A stretch of 64,000 bases of DNA. It comes from Paracoccus litorisediminis (GTDB lineage: Bacteria > Pseudomonadota > Alphaproteobacteria > Rhodobacterales > Rhodobacteraceae). Numbering within the stretch: the stretch's first letter is position 1; every line of letters starts with the position of its first letter. The stretch is from the NCBI RefSeq assembly GCF_009711205.1, contig NZ_WMIG01000001.1, forward strand, positions 186,001 to 250,000, written 5' to 3'. Of the stretch, positions 7,628 to 16,616 are shown one piece after another. Position numbers and translations under genes: made by a program. The notes under the pieces were generated by a model. It searched no databases, was not told the DNA's origin, and saw only the letters and a program-made list of their open reading frames with translations.

Positions 7628-8326
7628 TCAGGCGTCCGTGCCCTTCGTCTTTTCTTCCAGACGCTTCACGGCGTCGGCCGCATCTTCCTGATGCGGGTGG
7701 ATCTTCAGGCTTGCGCGATACGCCTTCATGGCGCGCGCGTCATCCCCCAATTCCTCGAACATGGTGCCAAGCTGGGTCAGCGCGGCGAAATGCCGTGGCT
7801 CGCGTTTCAGCACTTCGGCCATATCCGAGATTGCGGGGCCGAAATTGCCCTGCAGGTAAAAGGCCACGCCGCGCAGATACCATCCGGCGGCAAAGTCAGG
7901 TGCGTGATCGGTCAGCGCGGTCAGATGGCCGACGGCGGCTTCGGTATCGCCCGCATCCAGTGCCGCCTCTCCGCGCTTGTAAAGCAGATCCATCGTGGCC
8001 GAGCCCGAACGCGACCAGATGCGCAGGATATCGGTTTCGGCCCGCGCCCATGTCTCACCCCCGGTCTGGGCCAGTTCGGTGAACAGCATGTCCAGATCCT
8101 CGCGTTCCCGTAGCCGGGCCTCGGCGGTGGGTTCGCTTGGTTCGGCGGGGGCGAATTCGGGCGCGGTCTCGCCCTGCGGCTCGCCTTGCGGGGCATCCTC
8201 GGAGAAGGGCGCATCGGGGGCCGGCAGCGGCACATCCGACTGCGCATGCACGGCCAACGGCAGTGTCAGCCCTAGGCTTAACGCTGTCGCGACGGCAATC
8301 TGGTAATGGGGACCTAGCCAACGCAT
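7628..8326 (-). CDS. Secreted tetratricopeptide-repeat protein
   Basis: 232 residues from the chosen ATG. That start puts a clean signal peptide at the N-terminus: RW-L then a hydrophobic run ending L-P-L-A-V-H-A-Q. An alternative start ten codons upstream (8356) would add a polar stretch before it. After an acidic, Pro/Glu-rich linker (about 30-70), two to three TPR units follow (GEAALDAGDTEAAVGHL; WYLRGVAFYLQGNFGPAI; ALTQLGTMFEELGDDARAM). Predicted periplasmic scaffold. It ends two bases before the helicase gene begins, so the two are probably cotranscribed, although a functional link is not obvious. Confidence 0.8.
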   Translation of the reverse strand: MRWLGPHYQIAVATALSLGLTLPLAVHAQSDVPLPAPDAPFSEDAPQGEPQGETAPEFAPAEPSEPTAEARLREREDLDMLFTELAQTGGETWARAETDILRIWSRSGSATMDLLYKRGEAALDAGDTEAAVGHLTALTDHAPDFAAGWYLRGVAFYLQGNFGPAISDMAEVLKREPRHFAALTQLGTMFEELGDDARAMKAYRASLKIHPHQEDAADAVKRLEEKTKGTDA

Positions 8327-8385
8327 AACCACTATGTAACTTTCAGCCCGACCCATTTCCAGACACAGTCAGGGGAGAATATCAA

Positions 8386-8670
8386 ATGAGCAAAGTGATC
8401 GAGGCCGCCGTGGCCGCACTTGACCCGAAAGCCAAAGGCTTTGACGGCACCGCCAAGTTCGTGATCGAGGGCGAAGGCTCGGTCTATATCGACGCCAATG
8501 GTGCGCGCGCCTCGGATGACGAAGCCGACGTGACCCTGACTGCCAGCCGCGAAACCTTTGAAGGCATGCTGAGCGGCGACGTCAACCCGACCATGGCCTT
8601 CATGACCGGCAAGCTGAAGGTCGACGGCGCGATGGGCACCGCGCTGAAGCTGGGCTCGCTGCTCGGCTGA
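8386..8670 (+). CDS. SCP2 sterol-binding domain protein
   Basis: 94 residues forming a single SCP2-like domain: the end reads L-S-G-D-V-N-P-T-M-A-F-M-T-G-K-L-K-V-D-G, the family's lipid-pocket signature. Such small proteins bind hydrophobic ligands, probably acyl chains, in the cytoplasm. A GGGGAGA ribosome site sits 8-10 bases before the ATG. It is followed after 18 bases by an alpha/beta hydrolase of the lysophospholipase type, suggesting a shared role in lipid handling. The natural ligand is unknown. Confidence 0.9.
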   Translation: MSKVIEAAVAALDPKAKGFDGTAKFVIEGEGSVYIDANGARASDDEADVTLTASRETFEGMLSGDVNPTMAFMTGKLKVDGAMGTALKLGSLLG

Positions 8671-8688
8671 CGCGACGGGTCGCTTCCG

Positions 8689-9636
8689 GTGACGCCCGCC
8701 CCCTTCGGCACTCTACCCGGTGATCCCAGCCCGGCGGCGAAAGCCTTCTGGCTGCGGACCGAGGACGGATTGCGGCTGCGGGCGGGACATTGGCAGGCCG
8801 AAAACCCGCGCGGCTCGGTCCTGCTGTTCCCCGGTCGCACCGAATATCTTGAGAAATACGATAGCCTGGCCCGCGAGCTGAACGCCGCGGGCTATGACGT
8901 TCTGGCCGCCGACTGGCGCGGTCAGGGCCTGTCGGACCGGCTGATCGCCGATCCCCGCCCCGGCCATGTCGGGCGCTTCACCGATTATCAGCGCGATGTG
9001 GTCGAACTGGTGGTGGCGGCGGATGAACTGTCCCTGCCGCGGCCTTGGCACCTGCTGGCGCATTCGATGGGCGGAGCGATCGGCTTTGCCGCGCTCCATG
9101 ACGGGTTGCCGGTACAAAGCGCAGTGTTCTCGGCCCCGATGCTGGGGTTGAACCGGTCTGCACCAGTCCTGCTGTTCGCCCGCGCCTTCACCGCCACCGC
9201 CGAACGCTTCGGCTGGGGTGAACGTCCGACGCCCGGCTCGGGTGGCTATGACACGTTCGTGCTGCGCTGCTCGTTTCAGGCGAACCTGCTGACCACCGAC
9301 GGCCTTCGCTGGGCGCGCACCGTCGCCGAGGCCGCAAGCTGGCCCGAGCGCGCCATTGGCGGGGTCTCGAACCATTGGCTGTCCGAGGCTTTGGCCGAGA
9401 TCCGCCGTATGTCCACCCTGCCCGCCCCCACGCTGCCGGTCCTTGTCGGCCTTGGCAGCGACGAACGCATCGTCTCAAGCAGCGCGATCCGGCGGCGGGT
9501 GGCCGATTGGCCCTCGGCGCGGCTGATGCTGCTGCCCGGTGCCCGGCACGAACCGCTGATGGAACGCGACAGCATCCGCACCCCGTTCCTGCAAGCGATG
9601 CTCGCGCATTTCGCGGCGGCCTCGGCCAGCGCCTGA
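8689..9636 (+). CDS. Alpha/beta hydrolase, lysophospholipase/monoacylglycerol lipase type
   Basis: 315 residues starting at GTG. The fold is typical: an oxyanion region (LLFPGRTEYLEKY), D-W-R-G-Q-G, the nucleophile elbow G-x-S-x-G as A-H-S-M-G-G around residues 124-129, and a catalytic His near the end (GARHEPLMERD). The acid is likely in the G-S-D-E-R-I-V segment. The Ser-Met-Gly-Gly elbow and the N-terminal R-A-G-H-W motif match PldB/serine aminopeptidase S33-like enzymes. Cytoplasmic; probable substrate is a lysophospholipid or monoglyceride. Cotranscription with the SCP2 gene is likely from the 18-base gap. Confidence 0.88.
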   Translation: MTPAPFGTLPGDPSPAAKAFWLRTEDGLRLRAGHWQAENPRGSVLLFPGRTEYLEKYDSLARELNAAGYDVLAADWRGQGLSDRLIADPRPGHVGRFTDYQRDVVELVVAADELSLPRPWHLLAHSMGGAIGFAALHDGLPVQSAVFSAPMLGLNRSAPVLLFARAFTATAERFGWGERPTPGSGGYDTFVLRCSFQANLLTTDGLRWARTVAEAASWPERAIGGVSNHWLSEALAEIRRMSTLPAPTLPVLVGLGSDERIVSSSAIRRRVADWPSARLMLLPGARHEPLMERDSIRTPFLQAMLAHFAAASASA

Positions 9637-9709
9637 AACCGCCCAGCGCCTCCGGGTTGCAGCCCCGCGCCTAACCCGGCAAAACTATGCGCAATCGAAA
9701 GGACCGACC

Positions 9710-11569
9710 ATGACGACTGCCGCCACGATTCGCACCATCGCCGGACGCCATATCCCGCGCGACGAAAACGCCCTGCATGCTGCCGCAGCGCCTTCCGCCG
9801 ATCTGGGCGCGCTGCCCGACTGGGACCTGACCGATCTTTACCCCTCCCCGGACGCCCCCGAACTGACCGAGGACATGGCCGAGCTGCGCAAGGCCTGCTG
9901 CCAGTTCTCGCGCGATTACGAAGGCAAGCTGGCCTCGCTGGAAGGGCCGCAGATGCTGGAATGCATCGAGCGCTACCAGACCATCGACCTTCTGGCCGGG
10001 CGGCTGATGTCCTATGCGGGCCTGCGCTACTACCAGAACACCATGGACGGTGCCCGCGCCAAACAGATGGGCGACCTGCAGGATTACATCACCGAGCATA
10101 CGACGAAGCTTGTCTTCTTCAGCCTTGAATTCAACCGCATCCCCGACGCCCGCTACGAGGAAGTCTTTGCGACCACCGACGGTCCGGCGCGCTACAAGCC
10201 CGTCTTCGACCGGATGCGCGCCATGCGCCCCTACCAGCTGTCGGACGAACTGGAACGCTTCCTGCATGACAATTCCGTGGTCGGTGCCGCCGCATGGAAC
10301 CGCCTGTTCGACGAAACCACCGCCGGCCTGACCTTCAACGTCGAAGGCGAGGAACTGGGCATCGAGGCCACGCTGAACCTGCTGACCGACCATGACCGCG
10401 CAAAGCGCGAGGCCGGTGCCCATGCTCTTGCCCATGTCTTCGGCAAGAACATCAAGCTGTTCGCCCGCATCCACAACACGCTGGCCAAGGAAAAGGCCGT
10501 CGAGGACAAGTGGCGCAAGATGCCGACCCCGCAAACCGGGCGGCACCTATCGAACCATGTCGAACCCGAAGTGGTCGAGGCGCTTCGCAATGCCGTCACT
10601 GCCGCCTATCCCCGCCTGTCGCATCGCTATTATCGCCTGAAGGCCAAATGGCTGGGTCTGGACAAGCTGCAGGTCTGGGACCGCAACGCCCCCCTGCCCA
10701 CCGAAACCCCGCGCCTTATCGACTGGACCGAGGCGCGCGCCACGGTGCTGGACGCCTATGCGGGCTTTGCACCGGAGCTGGCGGAACTGGCCGAGCCGTT
10801 CTTTGACAAGGGCTGGATCGACGCGGGCGTGAAGCCCGGCAAGGCTCCGGGTGCCTTCGCCCATCCGACCGTCACCACCGTTCACCCCTATGTGCTGCTG
10901 AACTATCTGGGCAAACCGCGCGACGTGATGACCCTGGCGCATGAGCTGGGCCACGGCGTCCACCAGCGTCTGGCGGCAGCGCAGGGCGAACTGCTGGCCT
11001 CGACCCCGCTGACGCTGGCGGAAACGGCCTCGGTCTTTGGCGAAATGCTGACCTTCCGCGCGCTGCTGGCCAAGACCACCGATCCGGTCCAGCGCAAGGC
11101 GTTGCTGGCGGGCAAGGTCGAGGACATGATCAACACGGTCGTGCGCCAGATCGCCTTCTATGATTTCGAATGCAAGCTGCACGCCGCCCGCGCCGAAGGC
11201 GAACTGACCCCCGAGGACATCAACGCGCTGTGGATGTCGGTTCAGGGCGAAAGCCTTGGCGATGCCTTCGAGTTCATGCCGGGCTATGAGACCTTCTGGA
11301 CCTATGTGCCGCATTTCGTCCACTCGCCCTTCTACGTCTATGCCTATGCCTTTGGCGACGGGCTGGTGAACGCGCTTTACGCCGCCTACGAAGACGGCCT
11401 GCCGGACTTCCAGTCGAAATATTTCGCCATGCTCTCGGCGGGCGGCTCGAAGCATCACAAAGAACTGCTGGCCCCCTTCGGGCTGGACGCCTCGGACCCA
11501 GCCTTCTGGGACAAAGGCCTGTCGATGATCGAAGGCTTCATCGACGAGTTGGAAGCGATGGAGGCATGA
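9710..11569 (+). CDS. pepF: M3 family oligoendopeptidase F
   Basis: 619 residues, normal for the PepF/M3B group. The zinc motif HELGH is at 411-415 (AHELGHGVHQRL) and the downstream glutamate ligand lies in L-A-E-T-A-S-V-F-G-E. The N-terminal half is the helical lid that restricts substrates to short peptides; the end (PAFWDKGLSMIEGFIDELE) is typical. Cytoplasmic peptidase degrading oligopeptides left by larger proteases. AGGACC precedes the ATG. Its last four bases overlap the start of the GNAT gene. Confidence 0.93.
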   Translation: MTTAATIRTIAGRHIPRDENALHAAAAPSADLGALPDWDLTDLYPSPDAPELTEDMAELRKACCQFSRDYEGKLASLEGPQMLECIERYQTIDLLAGRLMSYAGLRYYQNTMDGARAKQMGDLQDYITEHTTKLVFFSLEFNRIPDARYEEVFATTDGPARYKPVFDRMRAMRPYQLSDELERFLHDNSVVGAAAWNRLFDETTAGLTFNVEGEELGIEATLNLLTDHDRAKREAGAHALAHVFGKNIKLFARIHNTLAKEKAVEDKWRKMPTPQTGRHLSNHVEPEVVEALRNAVTAAYPRLSHRYYRLKAKWLGLDKLQVWDRNAPLPTETPRLIDWTEARATVLDAYAGFAPELAELAEPFFDKGWIDAGVKPGKAPGAFAHPTVTTVHPYVLLNYLGKPRDVMTLAHELGHGVHQRLAAAQGELLASTPLTLAETASVFGEMLTFRALLAKTTDPVQRKALLAGKVEDMINTVVRQIAFYDFECKLHAARAEGELTPEDINALWMSVQGESLGDAFEFMPGYETFWTYVPHFVHSPFYVYAYAFGDGLVNALYAAYEDGLPDFQSKYFAMLSAGGSKHHKELLAPFGLDASDPAFWDKGLSMIEGFIDELEAMEA

Positions 11570-12051
11570 TCGCCCTTGAACCGCTCGGTCGGCACGAGTT
11601 CGACCGGGTGGCCCATATTGCCGTCGCCCCCGAGCAGGAGGGCTTCTGCGGTACCATTGCCGGACATTTCGAGATGAACGAACCGGGTTGCGACTTTCAT
11701 GTCGTGACCCGCGACGGGCAGCCTGTCGGCTTCTTCAAGATCGACCGCGACTATGCCGCGCAATACGGTTTCGCGCAGCCTGACGAGGTCGGGCTGCGCG
11801 GCGTAATGATCGACCATGCGGAACAGGGGCGCGGGACCGGCAAGGCCGCGATGCTGGCCCTTCGGCCCTATCTGCTGGCGCATTACCCGCAGGCCCGCGC
11901 TTGTGTTCTGACTGTCAATATCGTCAACCTGCCCGCCCGCGCGGTCTATCTTGCCGCCGGGTTTCAGGACGATGGCGGGCTGCATCACGGCGGCCGTATC
12001 GGTCCCCAGCACATCCTGCGCATGGACCTGTCCATCACGGCCCTCACCTAA
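11566..12051 (+). CDS. GNAT family N-acetyltransferase
   Basis: 161 residues. The acetyl-CoA-binding segment is seen as R-G-V-M-I-D-H-A-E-Q-G-R-G-T-G-K-A-A (Q/RxxGxG/A) near residues 84-100, followed by V-N-I-V-N-L-P-A-R-A-V-Y, the usual GNAT C-terminal block. It overlaps the pepF stop (ATGA), so translation is coupled. Acceptor unknown; closest in style to RimJ/RimL-like or small-molecule acetyltransferases. Confidence 0.85.
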   Translation: MIALEPLGRHEFDRVAHIAVAPEQEGFCGTIAGHFEMNEPGCDFHVVTRDGQPVGFFKIDRDYAAQYGFAQPDEVGLRGVMIDHAEQGRGTGKAAMLALRPYLLAHYPQARACVLTVNIVNLPARAVYLAAGFQDDGGLHHGGRIGPQHILRMDLSITALT

Positions 12052-12090
12052 CCCTTTATTCGACCCAAGCTATCTATTCGGAGGTTCGCC

Positions 12091-13263
12091 GTGATCAGGC
12101 GCCTGTTCACCATCCTTGTCGCCCTGACCATTGCCGCCGCCACCGCTACCGCCGTCTGGGGCCCGGCCTATGTCGAGCGCAGCCTGAACCCTGTCACCAT
12201 GCCCAAGGACGGCTGGCCGGTCTCGCCTCAGGCGCAGGCGCTGCATGACAGCCTGATCATCGGCGACCTGCATTCCGACGCGCTGCTCTGGGATCGCGAC
12301 ATCCTGACCCGCGTCGATCGCGGCCATGTCGATATTCCGCGTCTGTCCGACGGCAATGTCGCGGTGCAGGTCTTCACCACGGTCACGAAAAGCCCGCGCG
12401 GCCAGAATTACACCCATAACGCCACCGAAGCCCCGGACAATATCACGCCGCTGTTCATCGGCCAGCTTCGCCCGATCCACAGTTGGTTCAGCCTCAAGGA
12501 ACGCGCGCTGGCGCAGGCCGCAGCCCTCAGCCGCGCCGCCGAACAGGCCCCGGATCAGGTCATGGTGATCCGCTCGGCCGAGGATCTGCAAGCGCTGCTA
12601 GAGGCGCGGCGCGACGGCGCGCGCACCGTCGGCGCGATCCTTGGGATGGAGGGTGCCCACCCGCTTGAGGGTAAGCTCGACAATCTGCGCGTCCTTTACG
12701 GCGCGGGCTTCCGGCTTATCGGGTTGACGCATTTCTTCGACAATGAGCTGGGCGGCAGCCTGCATGGCTCGGGCGGCCCGAATTCCGGCCTGTCCGAATT
12801 CGGCCGCGAGGTCGTGCGCGAGGCGCAGGAACGCCACATGATCATCGACCTTGCCCATGCCAGCCCGCAGATGGTGCGCGACGTTCTGGCCTTTCCCGGC
12901 TCGCGCCCGATCATCTCGCATACCGGCATCCGCAGCCATTGCGACAGCCCGCGCAACCTGCCCGACGATCTGGTTCGCGCCATAGCGGCCAAGGGCGGGC
13001 TGATCGGCATCGGCTATTGGGCCGATGTGGTCTGCGGCAAGACCCCTGCCGATATCGCCGGAGCCATCGCCGCCGCGATCCGTCTGGTGGGCGAGGATCA
13101 GGTCGCGCTGGGTTCGGATTACGACGGCTCGGTCGACGCGCCCTTTGATGCCGCCCATCTGCCCGCGCTGACGCAGGCACTGATGGATGCAGGCCTGAAT
13201 GACGGCCAGATCGCCAAAGTCATGGGCGGCAACATGATGCGCTATCTTGCCGAGACGCTTTAG
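12091..13263 (+). CDS. Membrane-anchored dipeptidase, M19 renal dipeptidase family
   Basis: 390 residues from a GTG start with a good GGAGG site 6-10 bases upstream. An N-terminal hydrophobic segment (about 5-24) suggests a signal anchor or signal peptide. Zinc ligands follow the M19 order: H-x-D in GDLHSDALLW, E in MEGAHPLEG, H in I-D-L-A-H-A-S, H in I-S-H-T-G-I-R, and D in L-G-S-D-Y-D-G. Family members hydrolyse dipeptides, including D-residue peptides from cell-wall turnover. Exported placement would fit peptide scavenging. Together with PepF and GNAT it forms a plus-strand run concerned with peptides. Confidence 0.92.
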   Translation: MIRRLFTILVALTIAAATATAVWGPAYVERSLNPVTMPKDGWPVSPQAQALHDSLIIGDLHSDALLWDRDILTRVDRGHVDIPRLSDGNVAVQVFTTVTKSPRGQNYTHNATEAPDNITPLFIGQLRPIHSWFSLKERALAQAAALSRAAEQAPDQVMVIRSAEDLQALLEARRDGARTVGAILGMEGAHPLEGKLDNLRVLYGAGFRLIGLTHFFDNELGGSLHGSGGPNSGLSEFGREVVREAQERHMIIDLAHASPQMVRDVLAFPGSRPIISHTGIRSHCDSPRNLPDDLVRAIAAKGGLIGIGYWADVVCGKTPADIAGAIAAAIRLVGEDQVALGSDYDGSVDAPFDAAHLPALTQALMDAGLNDGQIAKVMGGNMMRYLAETL

Positions 13264-13296
13264 GCACGCCACTGTCGCGCCAAACAGGGGAAGATC

Positions 13297-13956
13297 ATGC
13301 TGACAATCCACGGGGTCACCCGTTCCCGCGCCTCGCGCATCATCTGGCTTTGCCACGAACTGGGCCTGCCCTTCCGGCAGGTTCCGGTCATTCAGGCCTA
13401 CCGCCTTTCCGACCCCGACGCGCCCGGCGCGCCCCTGAACACCCGCTCGGCCAGCTTCCTCAAGCTGTCGCCCGCCGGTGCGATCCCGGTGATCGAGGAC
13501 GGCGATCTGGTCCTGTCGGAATCGCTGGCCTGCACGCTGTATCTGGCGCGCAAGCACGGCCTGCCCTTTGGCCCGGCGGATGCGACCGAGGACGCACTGA
13601 TGCTGCAATGGAGCTTCTACGCCGCCACCGCCATCGAACAGGACGCGCTGACCATCCTGTTCATGCACCGCGCCGGACAGGTGCAATCGGGGGCGGATCA
13701 GGCCTCGGTGGCCAATGCCTCGGAACGGCTGATCCGGCCGCTGGCGGTGCTTGAGGAGCAGATCTCGCGCCATGGCCATCTGGTCGGTGGCCGCTTCACC
13801 GTGGCCGACATCAACGTGGCCGAGGTCGTGCGCTACGCCCAGTCCCATCACGCGCTGATGGACCAGTTCCCCGCGGTCCGCTCATGGCTTGCCGATTGTC
13901 AGGCGCGCCCCGCCTTTCAGAAGATGTGGCAGGAACGTCTGGCCGAGCCTGAATGA
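13297..13956 (+). CDS. Glutathione S-transferase family protein
   Basis: 219 residues. The N-terminal thioredoxin-like domain (MLTIHGVTRSRASRIIWLCH; LSPAGAIPVIEDGDLVLSES, where the cis-Pro and E-S residues bind glutathione) covers about 1-85, followed by the helical GST C-terminal domain (FTVADINVAEV). The catalytic position is R-S-R-A-S-R, giving serine rather than cysteine or tyrosine chemistry. Cytoplasmic; substrate unknown. An AGGGGAAG site precedes the ATG. Confidence 0.9.
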   Translation: MLTIHGVTRSRASRIIWLCHELGLPFRQVPVIQAYRLSDPDAPGAPLNTRSASFLKLSPAGAIPVIEDGDLVLSESLACTLYLARKHGLPFGPADATEDALMLQWSFYAATAIEQDALTILFMHRAGQVQSGADQASVANASERLIRPLAVLEEQISRHGHLVGGRFTVADINVAEVVRYAQSHHALMDQFPAVRSWLADCQARPAFQKMWQERLAEPE

Positions 13957-13961
13957 TCAAA

Positions 13962-13996
13962 TCGCGGCGGCCGGCTTATGGCTCCGCCCGCCGCGA
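13962..13996. terminator. Hairpin after the GST gene
   Basis: Arms TCGCGGCGG (13962-13970) and CCGCCGCGA (13988-13996), perfect 9 bp with a 17-base loop. On the minus strand it is followed by TTTGAT, on the plus strand by CCACTCATTA, so it is a better terminator for minus-strand transcription than for the GST gene. Confidence 0.5.
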
Positions 13997-14068
13997 CCAC
14001 TCATTACAGCGGCGTTTCCGCCATACGGGTGAACGGAACCGGGCTAGCGGCCGGGACATGTCCATAAG

Positions 14069-14082
14069 TTGACGCAGGTCAA
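14069..14082. promoter_or_regulatory. FNR/NnrR-like dyad TTGAC-N4-GTCAA
   Basis: TTGAC GCAG GTCAA is a perfect inverted repeat with the spacing of an FNR/Crp-superfamily box. It lies 152 bases upstream of parE and 113 bases after the GST stop. The two boxes in the oxidase region of this window have TTGAT-type halves; this one has the C/G variant at the fifth position, as often seen for NnrR/DNR sites. No respiratory gene is adjacent. Confidence 0.45.
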
Positions 14083-14233
14083 GTTTTGCATGATTTGTCT
14101 GCAGTGACGTCGCGGAATGTGATCCGGTTCCTACCATCCTTTGCGGTTCCCGATTCTGCTGACGCTTCCCCTTGCCCCGACATGCCGCGGCATGAGATAA
14201 CCCCGACCCAGAAGAACAAGACGAGCAGGTGCG

Positions 14234-16204
14234 ATGGCAGACGATCTTTTCCCGGTCTCGGATAAGGCAACCGAGAGCTATTCGGCTGCCTCCATCGAAG
14301 TCCTTGAGGGGCTGGAGCCCGTCCGCAAGCGCCCCGGCATGTATATCGGCGGCACCGACGAACGCGCGCTGCACCACCTTGTCGCGGAAATCCTCGACAA
14401 CTCGATGGACGAAGCCGTCGCCGGTCACGCCTCGCGGATCGAGATCGAATTGCTGGCCGATTACTCGGTCGTGGTTCGCGACAATGGCCGCGGCATCCCG
14501 ATCGACCCCCACCCGAAATTCCCCGGCAAATCCGCGCTGGAGGTCATCCTGTGCACGCTGCATGCGGGCGGCAAGTTCTCGGGCGATGCCTATCAGACCT
14601 CGGGCGGGCTTCACGGCGTCGGCGCATCGGTCGTGAACGCGCTGTCCGACAGCATGGTCGTGCAGGTCGCCCGCAACCGCGAGCTGTTCCAGCAAAGCTT
14701 CTCGCGCGGCATCCCGCAGGGGCCGGTCGAAAAGGTCGGCGCGGCCCCGAACCGCCGCGGCACCACCGTCACCTTCCATGCTGATGAGCAGATCTTCGGC
14801 CATCATCGCTTCAAGCCCGCGCGGCTGATCAAGATGGTGAAATCCAAGGCCTACCTGTTCTCGGGCGTCGAGATCCGCTGGAAGTCGGAAATCGACGACG
14901 GCGAAACGCCGATGGAAGCGACCTTCCATTTCCCCGGCGGCCTTGCCGATTACCTGACCGAGACGTTGGGCAAATCCTCGACCTATGCCGACCGCCCCTT
15001 CGCCGGCACGGTGGATTTCAAGGAAAAGTTCAACGTCCCCGGCAAGGTCGATTGGGCGATCAACTGGACCCCGGCCCGCGACGGCTTCATCCAGTCCTAT
15101 TGCAACACCGTCCCGACGCCCGAGGGCGGCACGCATGAGGCCGGTTTCTGGTCCGCGATCCTCAAGGGCATCCGCGGCTATGGCGAGCTGATCAACAACA
15201 AGAAAGCTGCGAACATCACGCGCGAGGATCTGCTGACCGGCGGCTGCGCGCTGGTTTCCTGCTTCATCCGCGAGCCGGAATTCGTGGGCCAGACCAAGGA
15301 CCGCCTTGCCACGACCGAGGCGACCCGTCTGGTCGAGGGCGCCGTCCGCGACCATTTCGACAACTGGCTGGCGGCGGATACCAAATCTGCGGGCGCGATC
15401 CTTGATTTCCTGATCCTGCGCGCCGAGGAACGCCTGCGCCGCAAGCAGGAAAAGGAAACCGCGCGCAAGACTGCGACGAAGAAGCTGCGCCTGCCCGGCA
15501 AGCTGGTCGATTGCTCGGCCACCAACCGTGAGGGCACCGAGCTGTTCATCGTCGAGGGCGACTCGGCAGGCGGTTCCGCGAAAATGGCGCGTGAGCGTCA
15601 GACCCAAGCCCTGCTGCCGCTGCGCGGCAAGATCCTGAACGTCCTTGGCGCGGCATCGTCGAAACTGGGTTCCAACCAGGAAATCAGCGATCTCTGCCAA
15701 GCGCTCGGCGTGAACATGGGCAGCAAGTTCAACGTCGAGGATCTGCGCTACGACAAGGTCATCATCATGACCGATGCCGATGTGGACGGCGCGCATATCG
15801 CCTCGCTTCTGATGACCTTCTTCTTCACCCAGATGCGCCCGATGATCGACAAGGGGCACCTGTATCTGGCCTGCCCGCCGCTTTACCGCCTGACGCAGGG
15901 CGCGCATCGCGTCTATGTGGCCGACGACGCGGAAAAGGAACGGATGCTCGCCAAGGGCCTTGGCGGCAAGGGCAAGATCGACGTCCAGCGCTTCAAAGGC
16001 TTGGGCGAGATGGACGCCAAGGACCTGAAAGACACCACGATGAACCCCAAGACGCGCAAGCTGATCCGGGTGTCCATCGATGAGGATGAAGGCGGCGAGA
16101 CCGGCGATCTGGTCGAGCGCCTGATGGGCAAAAAACCCGAGCTGCGCTTCCAGTTCATTCAGGAAAACGCCCAATTCGCGGATGCCGACGAACTGGACGT
16201 GTAA
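14234..16204 (+). CDS. parE: DNA topoisomerase IV subunit B
   Basis: 656 residues, the ParE length; GyrB proteins of this group are about 150 residues longer. GHKL ATPase motifs are present: [31 protein letters not shown]. The Toprim domain shows [10 protein letters not shown] and [10 protein letters not shown] with the metal-binding aspartates. The end ([18 protein letters not shown]) is typical. With ParC it decatenates replicated chromosomes. The stop TAATGA overlaps the start of the YnfA-like gene. Confidence 0.95.
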   Translation: MADDLFPVSDKATESYSAASIEVLEGLEPVRKRPGMYIGGTDERALHHLVAEILDNSMDEAVAGHASRIEIELLADYSVVVRDNGRGIPIDPHPKFPGKSALEVILCTLHAGGKFSGDAYQTSGGLHGVGASVVNALSDSMVVQVARNRELFQQSFSRGIPQGPVEKVGAAPNRRGTTVTFHADEQIFGHHRFKPARLIKMVKSKAYLFSGVEIRWKSEIDDGETPMEATFHFPGGLADYLTETLGKSSTYADRPFAGTVDFKEKFNVPGKVDWAINWTPARDGFIQSYCNTVPTPEGGTHEAGFWSAILKGIRGYGELINNKKAANITREDLLTGGCALVSCFIREPEFVGQTKDRLATTEATRLVEGAVRDHFDNWLAADTKSAGAILDFLILRAEERLRRKQEKETARKTATKKLRLPGKLVDCSATNREGTELFIVEGDSAGGSAKMARERQTQALLPLRGKILNVLGAASSKLGSNQEISDLCQALGVNMGSKFNVEDLRYDKVIIMTDADVDGAHIASLLMTFFFTQMRPMIDKGHLYLACPPLYRLTQGAHRVYVADDAEKERMLAKGLGGKGKIDVQRFKGLGEMDAKDLKDTTMNPKTRKLIRVSIDEDEGGETGDLVERLMGKKPELRFQFIQENAQFADADELDV

Positions 16205-16536
16205 TGACCCTCGCCGCGCCGCTCGCCATCTACCTGCTGGCGGCGCTGGCCGAAATCGCCGGCTGCTTCGCGTTCTGGGCCTGGCTGCGGCTGGACAAGT
16301 CCGCGCTGTGGCTTTTGCCCGGCATGCTCTTGCTGGCGCTTTTCGCCTGGCTCCTCACCCGCATTGACGTCACCTTCGCCGGCCGCGCCTATGCCGCCTA
16401 CGGAGGCATCTACGTCCTGGCCTCCCTCGGCTGGCTCTGGTTGACCGAGGGCCAGATCCCCACCCGCTGGGATCTGCTGGGCGGAGGGCTATGCGTGCTG
16501 GGTGCTGTGGTGGTGCTGGCGGGGTCGCGGGGGTAG
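16204..16536 (+). CDS. YnfA/UPF0060 family four-helix membrane protein
   Basis: 110 residues, nearly all in four hydrophobic helices. The signature [14 protein letters not shown] near residues 14-28 and T-R-W-D-L-L-G-G near the end match the UPF0060/YnfA family, which resembles small multidrug-resistance proteins. A transport role is inferred from that resemblance only. The ATG overlaps the parE stop codon by one base, so the gene is probably read through from parE. Confidence 0.88.
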   Translation: MTLAAPLAIYLLAALAEIAGCFAFWAWLRLDKSALWLLPGMLLLALFAWLLTRIDVTFAGRAYAAYGGIYVLASLGWLWLTEGQIPTRWDLLGGGLCVLGAVVVLAGSRG

Positions 16537-16616
16537 TTAGAGATCGCAAGCGGCTGTGCAAGACCCTGCCACCGCTCGCAACCGCACCGCGCGCATGCCT
16601 TTTGCGAAGCTTGGCG

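Larger units (their letters stand above)
13957..14233. other. Intergenic region before parE with a hairpin and an orphan FNR-like dyad
   Basis: 277 bases with no credible protein gene. It holds a 9-bp perfect hairpin directly after the GST stop (13962-13996) and a perfect TTGAC-N4-GTCAA dyad at 14069-14082. It must also contain the parE promoter. Either strand could encode a short transcript bounded by these two elements. Confidence 0.5.

Noticed and set aside
13976..16174. A 732-codon minus-strand frame opposite parE
   Set aside because: Same cause; its translation is His/Asp/Arg-rich and unlike any protein, while parE is unmistakable.
14234..16204. Reading this gene as gyrB
   Set aside because: Length of 656 residues and the lack of a GyrB-type insertion fit ParE. 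The call is by length and memory, so a phylogeny would settle it.
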